Shown: positions 8,082-17,206 of the stretch, one piece after another
How the letters are laid out: each line of letters starts with the position of its first letter
How positions within the stretch are numbered: the stretch's first letter is position 1
NCBI GenBank assembly: GCA_964584785.1
Contig: CAZPBY010000019.1
Coordinates: 37,149 to 101,148 of the forward strand
From: JAHFTY01 sp964584785
Lineage (GTDB): Bacteria; Acidobacteriota; Terriglobia; 20CM-2-55-15
Reading direction: 5' to 3'
Length of the DNA: 64,000 nucleotides
Made by a program: the position numbers and the translations under genes
The notes under the pieces: generated by a model
The model's input: the letters and a program-made list of their open reading frames with translations, nothing else
What the model was told of the DNA's origin: nothing
Databases searched by the model: none

Positions 8082-9063
8082 CATCGACGTTCAGCAGATC
8101 ACGAAAAAGTTCGGAAACTTTACCGCGGTCGATGGTGTGTCGTTCGCCGTCGATCACGGTGAAATTTTCGGGCTGCTTGGTCCGAACGGAGCGGGCAAAT
8201 CCACATTGATCCGCATGCTGACGACTCTCATTCCGTCGACGTCCGGGCGTGGGCGAATCAATGGATTTGATGTCGCGACACAGGCGGATGCAGTCCGCCG
8301 GTCGATCGGCGTGATCCCGCAGGCGCTGACCAGCGACCTGGAGCTGAGCGTCGAGGAAAACCTTCTGATCTTCGCCAAGTTCTATGGCGTTACTCGCGAA
8401 AAGCGCAAACGGCTCATCCCCGAACTGCTGGAAGCTGTGGAACTAACACAGTGGGCGGACAAACCTGTGAAGAACCTTTCCGGCGGCATGCGGCGTCGCG
8501 TGGAGATCGCGCGCGGTTTGGTGCACGAGCCGCGGATATTCTTCCTCGACGAACCGACCACGGGTCTGGATCCCGTGTCGAGAGTGGCCGTTTGGGAAAT
8601 GCTGCGGAAAATCAAGTCTCAGCGCGACCTGACGGTTCTATTGACGACGCATTACATGGACGAGGCGGACAAGCTGTGCGATCGAATCGCCATTGTCGAT
8701 CACGGAAAACTTGTCGCGCTGGATTCGCCGCTGAAACTGAAAGCGTCGATCCCCGGCCGCAACGTTCTCGAAGTGAGTTTCTCGTCGACTCCGGACGGCT
8801 GGAGGGATCGGCTCAAGACCTTGCCGGACGTCGAAAGCGTGTCGGGCGAAGACCCGATCTACCGCATCTCGTCGCAAAACGGTCCGGCGACCACGATGGC
8901 GCTGCTGGACACGGCGTCGCAGGCAGGGATTGCGGTTCATTCGCTGTCAGTGCAGAGCACCACGCTGGACGACGTCTTCGTTCACTACACAGGGCATCAG
9001 TTACGCGACGCGCTTCAGGAGGCATCGCCACTCGACAGCGCGTTCTCGCTTCGCCGTCGCTGA
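8074..9063 (+). CDS. ABC transporter ATP-binding protein, DrrA/YbhF-like
   Basis: This 329-residue ATPase starts at ATG 8074, inside the end of the adaptor gene. Walker A GPNGAGKST is at residues 36-44, the signature is LSGGMRRRVEIARGL, Walker B is IFFLDEPTTGLD and the switch region is LLTTHYMDEAD. A C-terminal domain of about 90 residues after LVALDSPLKLKAS is typical of the DrrA/NatA drug-export branch. E. coli YbhF has two ATPase domains; this protein has one. It should energise the ABC-2 permease encoded next. The cargo is unknown. Confidence 0.93.
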   Translation: MIDIDVQQITKKFGNFTAVDGVSFAVDHGEIFGLLGPNGAGKSTLIRMLTTLIPSTSGRGRINGFDVATQADAVRRSIGVIPQALTSDLELSVEENLLIFAKFYGVTREKRKRLIPELLEAVELTQWADKPVKNLSGGMRRRVEIARGLVHEPRIFFLDEPTTGLDPVSRVAVWEMLRKIKSQRDLTVLLTTHYMDEADKLCDRIAIVDHGKLVALDSPLKLKASIPGRNVLEVSFSSTPDGWRDRLKTLPDVESVSGEDPIYRISSQNGPATTMALLDTASQAGIAVHSLSVQSTTLDDVFVHYTGHQLRDALQEASPLDSAFSLRRR

Positions 9064-9075
9064 AAGGAGAAATCC

Positions 9076-10191
9076 GTGAGAGGAGCATTACCCATCATCG
9101 AACGAGAACTGCGGCGATTCCGGCGCAGTCCGATACTCATTGTGATCTCGATGATTTTTCCGATCGTTCAGCTCGTGGTTTTGGGATACGCCTTCGGCGG
9201 AAACGTCAAGCACCTGAAAGTCGGAGTCGTCGACCAGGATCATCGCGTTCCCGCCGTCAAATTACGTGAGTTGTGCGGCGCCGTCGCGGAAAACGCTCAA
9301 ACGTTCGAAACGGTGGAGTACAGCGATCCCGGCGAAGCCATGACCGACCTGAGGAACGGCCGCATCAACGGCGTCCTGACGATTCCTCCCGATTTCTCGA
9401 GACGTCTGCTCACCAAGAACCAACCTCGCGTGGCCTTGATCGAAGACAACACGGACAACTTCGTTTCCGCGACGCTTGCTGCATCCGTTGCCGGAATCGT
9501 AAACGCCTACAACGGGGGGTTCGGACTTCGGCAGCGCCTTTCACCGCAGGCGACGCTTGACGTGGTTGAAGTCTATCCGTACGTGCCCTACGTTCAGTAC
9601 CTGCTACCGGGCTCGATCGTGATGTCCATCTTCATGATGGTCATGATCGGCGGCGGCATCATTTTTATCGATGACAAAGCTCGGGGACTGCACGAGGGTT
9701 ATCTGGTAACGCCGATCACGAAGCTCGAATTGATAGCGGGATTCAATCTGTCTGGAACGATCAAGGCGGTGCTGGCGGGATCCGTTCTGATGACGATCGG
9801 TTCGTTGATCGCGGGAATTCCGAACCCGTTCGACGCGATGCGACTGCTCCGACTGTTCGTCGTGATCCTGGTGACGGCCTTTGCTCTGGTGAGCATGATG
9901 TTCCTGCTTATGGTCCGCGTGAGCGATCCGCTTCTGCCGCGCGCCGTCTTCGGTGTTCTGAACACACTTCTGTTCTTTCCGAGCGGGGCCGTGTATCCGC
10001 AACAGGCATTTCCAGGCTGGATGCAGGTGATCGCGACGATTGACCCGTTTACATACTCCGTCCACGCGTTCAAAAGCCTGTTGCTCAAGAATACGGGCTT
10101 TGTCGCGATCAGCACGGACCTCGGCTATCTCGCCGTTTTCTCGGTCATCGCCATGACGGCAGCGACACTGCTGTTCAAACGCACGCTCTAG
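9076..10191 (+). CDS. ABC-2 type permease, YbhS/YbhR-like
   Basis: This 371-residue protein uses GTG 9076 behind AAAGGAGA. It has one N-terminal helix (residues 22-42), a periplasmic domain of about 130 residues (KHLKVGVVDQDHR, then GVLTIPPDFSR), and five helices from about residue 180 onward, ending LLFKRTL. FGVLNTLLFFPSGAVYP matches the conserved re-entrant region of the ABC-2 membrane family (PF12698/PF01061). The E. coli system has two permeases; only one is encoded here, so it probably works as a homodimer with the preceding ATPase and the HlyD-like adaptor. The gene ends the operon. Confidence 0.9.
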   Translation: MRGALPIIERELRRFRRSPILIVISMIFPIVQLVVLGYAFGGNVKHLKVGVVDQDHRVPAVKLRELCGAVAENAQTFETVEYSDPGEAMTDLRNGRINGVLTIPPDFSRRLLTKNQPRVALIEDNTDNFVSATLAASVAGIVNAYNGGFGLRQRLSPQATLDVVEVYPYVPYVQYLLPGSIVMSIFMMVMIGGGIIFIDDKARGLHEGYLVTPITKLELIAGFNLSGTIKAVLAGSVLMTIGSLIAGIPNPFDAMRLLRLFVVILVTAFALVSMMFLLMVRVSDPLLPRAVFGVLNTLLFFPSGAVYPQQAFPGWMQVIATIDPFTYSVHAFKSLLLKNTGFVAISTDLGYLAVFSVIAMTAATLLFKRTL

Positions 10192-10214
10192 CGATCAAAC
10201 AACGCGCGTCGCGG

Positions 10215-10415
10215 CTACTCGTTCGTCTTCACGGACTCCGTCGTTGTGGCGGGACGTCTCTCCGGGGTCTGCAGCACTTTTTTATGAAAACAGCTGCGGT
10301 GATAGTCCTTGCCCCGGAAAACGGTGCGAAGTTCCGCCGGGCTGATTCGTAGGTAACATTCGGCACACCAGACGGATTTGCTGGGGTCGATAAAGCGGTC
10401 GGTTTTGTAGTTCAT
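10215..10415 (-). CDS. Small Cys-rich, probably zinc-binding protein
   Basis: This 66-residue protein has CAEC at residues 17-20 and HRSCFH at 39-44, so a CxxC plus HxxCxH arrangement could bind one zinc as in LIM-like or ribbon folds. The ATG at 415 of this kilobase is preceded by GAGG. The C-terminal third is hydrophilic and rich in Thr, Arg and Glu. It is convergent with the permease gene and has no operon partner. I do not recognise a named family; the metal-binding call comes only from the residue spacing. Confidence 0.6.
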   Translation of the reverse strand: MNYKTDRFIDPSKSVWCAECYLRISPAELRTVFRGKDYHRSCFHKKVLQTPERRPATTTESVKTNE

Positions 10416-10704
10416 GGCATCCTGCCTCAGGTAATTTCGGCGGCACTATACCACGCGGTCCGGCGCTGTCAAGCGGTACTTTTCTCCCACGGCTTCCGGC
10501 CCCGAAGGGACAATCCTTTGGAATTCTTTAGAGTTACGGATTCAGCCGAACGGGTGCACTCTAGGTATTCGTGAACGACACACCACGCCAACAGAAACCA
10601 GCTCTGATCGTTCTCGGCATTCGCCGGATTCGCCGCAGTCAGACCGCTGAAACGATCCTGTTGGAGCGGATGGACCCGCGGCACCGTTGGACGCTGGAGT
10701 CCCG
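10416..10704. other. Region without a confident gene, 3' flank of the intron-like element
   Basis: A leftward open frame of about 70 codons (10684-10469) is present, but it has no recognisable family and no ribosome-binding site. It may be the interrupted target of the group II intron-like element or simply chance. The 40 bases just upstream of the small Cys-rich gene are its probable leader. Confidence 0.4.
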
Positions 10705-11337
10705 GTAGGAATGCGCCTCACGACGCACCCCCCGGACAGATCCGTACGTGCGGCATTCCCGCATACGACTCCCACCTTGGATGTTTAGCGGCGAACCGAT
10801 CACGCGGTTCTCCGTACACGCTCTAGCCCCGTCCGCACGGTTGGCTCGCTCGGCGTCGATCCCGTGTCAGGCTTCACGTGTTCTCCTTGGTCCGGCACCT
10901 TTGCTCCAGCAACTCCTCAGCGTTGGCCTCGTTCGTTGCCTTCATGGCTACTATGTACCGGTCCGACTCCTCGACTGCGTACATATCCGGCTTCGGGTTT
11001 TTTTCCCTTCCCGGATCGGTCTATTCCTTCAGACACAGTCGAGGCCTCCCGGTTCCCGAGCAGAAAGTCTCATGGCGTGCATGGGGTCTTTGACTACGCC
11101 GGATCGATCGCCGCTTCGCGTTTCCGCGGCATCTCGTGTTGCCTTCCCCTTGGGATGACAAGGTCGGCATCCAGAACGAACTTTTCGAAGCTCGATATCC
11201 CAGCCCGCCACTGCCGCTGTCTACGCTTTGCTACCAACCTCACGATTCGTACCACAAGACTCGCGGTCCGAGTGGTTCGCTATTCCTTCCCGGTAGGGCT
11301 CTTTCATCCCCTACTTCCTGCCGGTCTCCCGGCGCAC
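10705..11337 (-). mobile_element. ORF-less group II intron-like element
   Basis: Read leftward, the element opens with GTGCG at 11337, the consensus 5' end of group II introns. Near its other end a 33-base hairpin at about 10738-10770 looks like domain V: GAGTCGTATGCGG, a short loop, then CCGCACGTACGGATC with the characteristic two-base CG bulge. A G/C-rich stem resembling domain VI follows, and the sequence reaches CTAC at 10708-10705. In between, broken peptide traces such as NAEELLEQR resemble the leader region found before intron reverse transcriptases, but no reverse transcriptase is encoded. The catalytic triad of domain V would read AGU instead of AGC, so activity is doubtful. Boundaries are approximate. 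Confidence 0.65.
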
Positions 11338-11402
11338 CATCCCAACATTGGACATTTTTCGGAAAGCTGCCCACTGGTACGAATACCGTATAATCCAGCG
11401 CC

Positions 11403-12707
11403 ATGGCTTCAGCCGCTCAGCTTGACGCCACACAGCTACGACAGCAGCGCGTTCGCGCGATTATCGCATCCGCAGTCGGGACGTCGATCGAGTGGTACGA
11501 CTTCTTTTTATATGGGGCCGCGGCGTCGCTCGTGTTCCCGCAGAAGTTTTTTCCCAAATCGGATCCCTTCGTCGCGACGCTGCTTTCCTATTCCACGTAC
11601 TTCGTCGGATTCGCGGCGCGGCCGATCGGTGCGGCAATCTTCGGTCATTTTGGGGACAGGCGCGGCCGCAAAGCTTCGCTGATTGCAACGCTGGTCCTGA
11701 TGGGCGTTTCGACCATGGCGATCGGTTTCACTCCCGACTACTCCACGATCGGGATCTGGGGGGCCGTATTGCTCACCTTCGGACGAATACTTCAGGGAAT
11801 CGGAGTCGGCGGCGAATGGGGTGGATCCGTATTGCTCGCCGGAGAATGGACGGATCCCAAGCGCCGCGGGTTCTCCACGAGCTTCGCGCAGTTCGGCGCG
11901 CCGGCGGGAATGGTCCTCGCCAACGGGGCGCTCGCCCTCATGACGGTTTTCATGCCGAACGATCGATTCATGCAGTGGGGATGGCGGGTTCCCTTCCTTC
12001 TCAGTTTCGTGCTCATCTTCATCGGACTTTACATTCGCATCGGAGTCCTGGAGACACCGGTATTCGCGCAGATAAGGAGCCAGGGCCGGGTAACCAAAGC
12101 TCCGGTCGCTGAGGTTTTCAAACGAAACTGGCGCGAGGTGATCCTCACGGCGCTGCTTCGAACGGGCCAGCAGACGCCGTTCTACATCTTCACCAACTAC
12201 ATTCTCCTGTACGCCACGCGGACTCTGGGTTTCGGGCAGACGATCGTGCTGAATTTCGTGATGATTCAGTCGGCGTTTTCGATGGTGACGGTACTCTTTT
12301 TCGGTTTTCTTTCGGATCGGCTCGGCCGGCGGAACGTCATCGCAGCGGGTTGCGTCGCCATGATGATCTGGCCATTCGTGTACTTTGCGCTTCTGGATAA
12401 GCGCTCGCTGCCGCTGCTCTTCGTTGCCATTTTTTTCGCGCTGCCGATACAGGACATGCAGTACGGCCCGCAGGCCGCGTTCATTTCTGAAAGTTTCCCT
12501 GGTTCGAGGCGATACAGCGGAGCGTCCCTCGGATATCAACTGGCATCGATTACCGCGGGCGGGCCGGCGCCGCTGATCGCAGTCTGGCTGTATGAAACCT
12601 ACAAAACGTCCACAGCGGTCGCCGCATATGTGTCCGTCACGGCCATGATCAGCCTGGTCTCGGTCCTCCTGCTTCAAGATCGATCCGGCCAACTGGATAC
12701 TCATTGA
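11403..12707 (+). CDS. MFS transporter, metabolite:H+ symporter (MHS) family
   Basis: This 434-residue protein has 12 predicted membrane helices and the MHS signatures: IIASAVGTSIEWYDFFLYG at residues 20-38, RPIGAAIFGHFGDRRGRK with the loop 2-3 motif, GIGVGGEWGGSVLL, and DRLGRRNVIAAG between helices 8 and 9. Family members such as ShiA, ProP and KgtP take up organic acids or osmolytes with protons in the inner membrane. The substrate cannot be read from sequence. The gene stands alone, 66 bases after the 5' edge of the intron-like element, and its promoter must lie in or next to that edge. The ATG at 11403 lacks a strong ribosome-binding site. Confidence 0.92.
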   Translation: MASAAQLDATQLRQQRVRAIIASAVGTSIEWYDFFLYGAAASLVFPQKFFPKSDPFVATLLSYSTYFVGFAARPIGAAIFGHFGDRRGRKASLIATLVLMGVSTMAIGFTPDYSTIGIWGAVLLTFGRILQGIGVGGEWGGSVLLAGEWTDPKRRGFSTSFAQFGAPAGMVLANGALALMTVFMPNDRFMQWGWRVPFLLSFVLIFIGLYIRIGVLETPVFAQIRSQGRVTKAPVAEVFKRNWREVILTALLRTGQQTPFYIFTNYILLYATRTLGFGQTIVLNFVMIQSAFSMVTVLFFGFLSDRLGRRNVIAAGCVAMMIWPFVYFALLDKRSLPLLFVAIFFALPIQDMQYGPQAAFISESFPGSRRYSGASLGYQLASITAGGPAPLIAVWLYETYKTSTAVAAYVSVTAMISLVSVLLLQDRSGQLDTH

Positions 12708-12825
12708 CGGAACTCTCATCAAAAAAGCTTTTGCCTCTCCACCTTGCCTGGGCGTATACCTTTCCGCAGTCTTAAAGAAATAAACAAAGATCTTGATGGG
12801 GGACTTGAGAGAGGAGGAGATCCGC

Positions 12826-15800
12826 ATGAGACGTGGATTCACGCTCGTTTCTTTGATTCTTTTGTTCATCGCGGGCGCGCAAATTTTCGGTCAAGGAACG
12901 AATGTCGTGCTCTCCGGCACAGTAACCGATGCGACGCAGGCGATGATTCCCGGAGCCCAAATTACGGTGGCGAACGTTCGCACCGGTGTGGTCTCGACGG
13001 GAATCACGAATGAAGCCGGCATTTATAGCTTTCCCAGCCTGCAACCCGGCGTTTACCGCGTCAGTGCCGAACTTCCAGGGTTCAAAAAACACGTCTACAA
13101 CGACGTCACTCTCGAAGTCGGCGGGCGCGTTGTTTTGAATTTCCAGCTCGAAGTTGCCGCGGCGGCGGACTCGACGGTTGAGGTCACCGCTCAAATGGAC
13201 GCGGCATTGGCGCTGGGAACGAGTACGGTCGGAACTGTGATCGAAGGAAAAAGCGTGACCGAACTTCCCTTGCCTGCGCGCGACGCTCTGGGGCTGGTTT
13301 TCACGCAGGCCGGAGCCGTCGGGGGAAATTTTTCCGGATCCAGAATCGGAGCGCTGAATATCACACGCGACGGCATCAACATCATGGATCAGCACATCAA
13401 TCAGGGGCTGAACCCGGACACCGCCACCGTCAATGCCGCGCCGACCGTGATTTTCAACAGCACCGATATCGTCCAGGAAGTGCGCGTGGTGACGTCACCC
13501 GCCGACGCGGAGTTTGGCCGGGGCTCGGGACAGGTTCAAATCCTGACCCGTTCGGGTACGAATCAATTCCACGGAAGCGTTTTTGAGTCGCACCGCAACA
13601 CGGTCCTCAACGCGAATACCTGGTTCAATAATCAGCGAGGAGATCCGCGAAACGTCCTTCTGCGAAACCAGTTCGGCGCGCGCCTCGGCGGACCGATCAT
13701 CAAAAACAAAACATTCTTCCATGTTCTTTATGACGCGCAGCGACAGGTGACTCGCAATACGGTCACAAGCAATGTCTACACGGAAGCGGCACGACGAGGA
13801 TTTTACCGATATTATCCCGGCGCTCGGAACGCCAACTACAATTCAGGTACGGGTATTCGATCCGTCGATGTCAACGGCAACCCGGAAAGGCCAGCCGCGG
13901 CGACCGGAGATCTGATCACTCTGGATGTTTTCGGCAAGGATCCGAACCGCTTGCGAGCCGATCCCACGGGCGTGATCGGGAAACTTATCGACCTGACACC
14001 GCTTCCCAACAATTTCCGCGCGGGCGACGGTTTGAATGTCGCGGGGTACGCGTGGAGCCGCCCTGCGACGAACGATCGAGATCAGATCAACTTCAAAATC
14101 GACCACACGTTCAACTCGAAGAACAACGGGACATTCAGCTTCACGCATGAAACCGAAGACAACTTCAACGGTAACAACGCGCAACCCGTTCCGAATGCGC
14201 CGGGCGGCCGTTTCTCGAACAACGATTACTTTTATTCGCTGAGCTTCACCAGCACACTAACCCCGCACCTTGTCAACGAACTCCGCGGCGGGGCGCAACG
14301 GGCGCGCATTTCGGCGCTTGGACCATGGGACAACGCGGAGGGCTTGAAGGCACTGCCGACCGCGGGAGGTCTCCCGTTTGCCGTGAGTTTTCTGACCGGC
14401 ACCATCACCAACCCGATCGTTATACCTGGCGTTGCCTGCTGCGGTTATGGATACATCGCACCTCTATATACCTGGGCGGACAACCTGAGTTGGATTAAGG
14501 GCCACCACTCGTTCAAAGGCGGCGTCGAAGTCCGTTTCGTCAGCAGCGCGCCATTCAGCGCATTTGAAGTGATGCCGAGAACGATCATTGGCGCCGGTGG
14601 CGTTGCGGTGACTGGAGTCACTGCGGCGGCCATACCGACGCTGGGAGCGAATGAAGGAGACGCACAAAGTCTCTTGATGAATCTGAGCGGTTCCGTCGGA
14701 TCGGTTAATGAAGCGTTTAATTCCGCCCCACCGCCGACGCTTCAATTCCTGCCTTACAACAACAAGATTCGATATTGGCAGCAACGCGAGTTCAGCGTTT
14801 TTTTCAAGGATGATTTCAAGGTGCACCCGGGTTTCACGCTCAATCTGGGAGTCCGCTACGAGTTTTACGGCGTGCCTTACGAGCGACGCGGTCAGACCGC
14901 CGCCATTAAGGGAGGATCATCCGGATTGTTCGGGATCTCCGGAACCGGTTTCGGGGACATGTACCAACCGTTCCATCAGGACCCGACTCACCTCACGGAA
15001 ATCGAACTCGTCGGCAAGAATTCGCCCAACCCGGACAAACTGATCTATAACAACGACTGGAACAACTGGGCGCCGGCCGTCGGTCTGAGCTGGTCGATTC
15101 CGTATTTTGGAAAAGACAAAACGATTCTCCGGGCAGGTTACAGCATTGGTTACGAGCGCGATTCGCTGCGCATGTTCAACATCGTTGTCGGCGATCAACC
15201 CGGCCTGCGCACGGTCACGTCATTCCGCTCGAGCAGCTACTACGACCTGACGAAGCTCGCGCTACCGCTGACGACCGCCGTCAAACCTCTCGAGACGATC
15301 CCCACAACGGTGCGGACGGACACTATTCGCGGCTTCGACACGAACCTGCGCACGCCGTATGTTCAGAACTGGAATCTCTCGATTCAGCGTCACCTTCCCA
15401 GCAACTTCAACGTTGATGTTCGCTACGTCGGCAGTAAGGGAACCAAATTGATTCGGGGAACGAACCTGAACGAAACCAACATCTATGAGACGGGGATTCT
15501 GGATGCGTTTCTGGCGATTCAGTCGGGCAGCGAATCGGCGCTCATGGATCGAATTTTTAAAGGCATCAATCTCGGCTCGGGAGTGATCGATGGTTCCGCG
15601 GTCCGAGCGGGAGCTGGTCTACGCTCGAACAGCAGTACGAGAGGTTTTTTCGCAAACAACAATGTGGCAGGATTCGCGGATTATCTGAACACGACCACCC
15701 AGAACACAACCGGAGTCGGCGGACTTTTGCGCGGCGCGGGTTTGCCTGAGAATTTCATCACCGCGAATCCGCAGTTCGCGGCTGCGAACCTCACGGCCAA

Positions 15801-16635
15801 CTTTGCGAATTCGAACTATCACTCGTTGCAGGTCGACCTCACCCGGCGTTTTGCCCAAGGCTGGATGGTTGAGAGCAACTTCACGTGGAGCAAGGCTCTT
15901 GGTGAAGAAGAGGGCTCCGGCCAGGAAATGCTGGACAGTTATCGCGACGGCCGGAATCGTCAGCGAGATCATCGGATCCTGACGTTCGATCGCAAGTTCG
16001 TTTTCCGCAACAGCGGCACTTATGAACTGCCTTTCGGTCCCGGCAAGATGCTGCTCAACAACAGTCACGGTGTTCTTGCGCGATTCTTCGAGCGGTGGCA
16101 GATCTCTCCGATCATCAGCCTCACTTCGGGCGCGCCATTCGAGTTCTCGTCAAGCGTCACATCCGTCAATACGTTCGGCGACAATACGCCGACGCTGGCA
16201 GGACCGATGCCCAGCTCAGGCAAGGTCACGAAGGTTTCCGACGGTGTGATCTATTTTCCGGACCTCAAGCAGGTGACCGATCCAACGATCAATACACTGA
16301 CCAGCGCTCAGCAACTGAACACCCGGAGTACGCTGTACGCGATCGCAGATTCATCGAACCGTTTGCTTCTTGTGAATCCTCAGCCCGGCGTTCTTGGAAA
16401 CCTCGCGAACTACTACGGCCGAGCGCAGGCGACGTTAAGATTCGACGCGAATCTGGTGAAGCGCGTTCGGTTGGGCGAGCAGAAGGAATTCGAATTCCGT
16501 CTCGACGCGATCGACGTTCTCAATTCGCCGCAATTCGGCGCTCCTACAGGCGACATCAACTCCCTCACCTTCGGACGTATCACGACCGCCACCGGAAATC
16601 GCATCATCGTTCTCGGAGCTCGGATAAACTTTTGA
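12826..16635 (+). CDS. TonB-dependent receptor, Oar-like, with carboxypeptidase-regulatory-like domain
   Basis: This 1269-residue outer-membrane protein starts at ATG 12826 behind GAGGAGGAGA. Residues 1-23 form a signal peptide. Residues 25-115 are a carboxypeptidase-regulatory-like beta-sandwich (VLSGTVTDATQAMIPGAQI, GIYSFPSLQPGVYRVSAELP). A plug follows with ELPLPARDALGLVFTQAG and RDGINIMDQHINQ, then a very long beta-barrel that ends ILGARINF with a C-terminal Phe, the usual signal for outer-membrane insertion. This architecture is greatly expanded in Acidobacteria and in the Myxococcus Oar protein. Substrate import driven by TonB is assumed; a polysaccharide or plant polymer fragment is possible given the neighbouring glycosidase. 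A small beta-barrel gene starts 5 bases after its stop. Confidence 0.92.
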   Translation: MRRGFTLVSLILLFIAGAQIFGQGTNVVLSGTVTDATQAMIPGAQITVANVRTGVVSTGITNEAGIYSFPSLQPGVYRVSAELPGFKKHVYNDVTLEVGGRVVLNFQLEVAAAADSTVEVTAQMDAALALGTSTVGTVIEGKSVTELPLPARDALGLVFTQAGAVGGNFSGSRIGALNITRDGINIMDQHINQGLNPDTATVNAAPTVIFNSTDIVQEVRVVTSPADAEFGRGSGQVQILTRSGTNQFHGSVFESHRNTVLNANTWFNNQRGDPRNVLLRNQFGARLGGPIIKNKTFFHVLYDAQRQVTRNTVTSNVYTEAARRGFYRYYPGARNANYNSGTGIRSVDVNGNPERPAAATGDLITLDVFGKDPNRLRADPTGVIGKLIDLTPLPNNFRAGDGLNVAGYAWSRPATNDRDQINFKIDHTFNSKNNGTFSFTHETEDNFNGNNAQPVPNAPGGRFSNNDYFYSLSFTSTLTPHLVNELRGGAQRARISALGPWDNAEGLKALPTAGGLPFAVSFLTGTITNPIVIPGVACCGYGYIAPLYTWADNLSWIKGHHSFKGGVEVRFVSSAPFSAFEVMPRTIIGAGGVAVTGVTAAAIPTLGANEGDAQSLLMNLSGSVGSVNEAFNSAPPPTLQFLPYNNKIRYWQQREFSVFFKDDFKVHPGFTLNLGVRYEFYGVPYERRGQTAAIKGGSSGLFGISGTGFGDMYQPFHQDPTHLTEIELVGKNSPNPDKLIYNNDWNNWAPAVGLSWSIPYFGKDKTILRAGYSIGYERDSLRMFNIVVGDQPGLRTVTSFRSSSYYDLTKLALPLTTAVKPLETIPTTVRTDTIRGFDTNLRTPYVQNWNLSIQRHLPSNFNVDVRYVGSKGTKLIRGTNLNETNIYETGILDAFLAIQSGSESALMDRIFKGINLGSGVIDGSAVRAGAGLRSNSSTRGFFANNNVAGFADYLNTTTQNTTGVGGLLRGAGLPENFITANPQFAAANLTANFANSNYHSLQVDLTRRFAQGWMVESNFTWSKALGEEEGSGQEMLDSYRDGRNRQRDHRILTFDRKFVFRNSGTYELPFGPGKMLLNNSHGVLARFFERWQISPIISLTSGAPFEFSSSVTSVNTFGDNTPTLAGPMPSSGKVTKVSDGVIYFPDLKQVTDPTINTLTSAQQLNTRSTLYAIADSSNRLLLVNPQPGVLGNLANYYGRAQATLRFDANLVKRVRLGEQKEFEFRLDAIDVLNSPQFGAPTGDINSLTFGRITTATGNRIIVLGARINF

Positions 16636-16639
16636 TGTT

Positions 16640-17203
16640 ATGCGATGTTTAACCGGGTGGCTTGCCGCCGCCTTACTGGGCGCCGCTGTTACGGCAGGCG
16701 CCCAGAGATATGAAATCGACCCCTATGCCGGCGTTTTTTTTCCCGGAAAATTCGCCGGTGTTTACCAGTTGAATCGCGAGGGCGTTTACGGTGTTCATGG
16801 AGGTGTGTTTCTCACAAGCGCCCTTGAAGCCGAAGGTCATCTAGGCTACATCAACAACCTCAGCCTCAAAGACACGCTCACTCGAACGAGAGCGTATCTT
16901 TGGGATGCGGACGCTTCGTATCACTTCGGTAAGACAAGAAAGAAGCTGTACGGTACTTTCGGAATCGGCTCCGTGACCACCACCGTCAGCAACGACGCTC
17001 GATTTCTCTTCGATCCCGATGTGCTGACCACCCACCGATTCTTGTCGTTGAGTTACGGCGGCGGACTGAAGGCCCTGCGCAGATGGGGTCCGATAGGCTA
17101 TCGTGTCGACGTTCGGGGCCGCACTCTTCCTCACTATTATGGATTCCGTCAAGACTGGGTCGAAGCCACCGCCGGGGTGACAATTGCGTGGGGAGAGCGG
17201 TAA
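16640..17203 (+). CDS. Small outer-membrane beta-barrel-like protein
   Basis: This 187-residue protein has a signal peptide (residues 1-21, cleavage near TAGAQ) followed by repeated amphipathic strands rich in Tyr and Gly: YEIDPYAGVFFPG, GVYGVHGGVFLT, EGHLGYINN, DADASYHFG, KLYGTFGIGS and VRGRTLPHYYG. The pattern fits an eight-stranded OmpA/OmpW-like barrel (PF13505 type). It is placed 5 bases behind the TonB-dependent receptor gene and is probably translated with it. No ligand-binding or enzymatic motif is visible. It is convergent with the GH36-like gene, only 3 bases away. Confidence 0.75.
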   Translation: MRCLTGWLAAALLGAAVTAGAQRYEIDPYAGVFFPGKFAGVYQLNREGVYGVHGGVFLTSALEAEGHLGYINNLSLKDTLTRTRAYLWDADASYHFGKTRKKLYGTFGIGSVTTTVSNDARFLFDPDVLTTHRFLSLSYGGGLKALRRWGPIGYRVDVRGRTLPHYYGFRQDWVEATAGVTIAWGER

Positions 17204-17206
17204 CGC

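Noticed and set aside
10748..11682. Rightward frames over the intron-like element
   Set aside because: Their Ser/Arg/Pro-rich products are antisense translations of the intron-like RNA and run into the transporter gene in another frame.
11508..12869. 453-codon leftward frame opposite the MHS transporter
   Set aside because: Strongly hydrophilic antisense shadow of a well-supported membrane protein gene.
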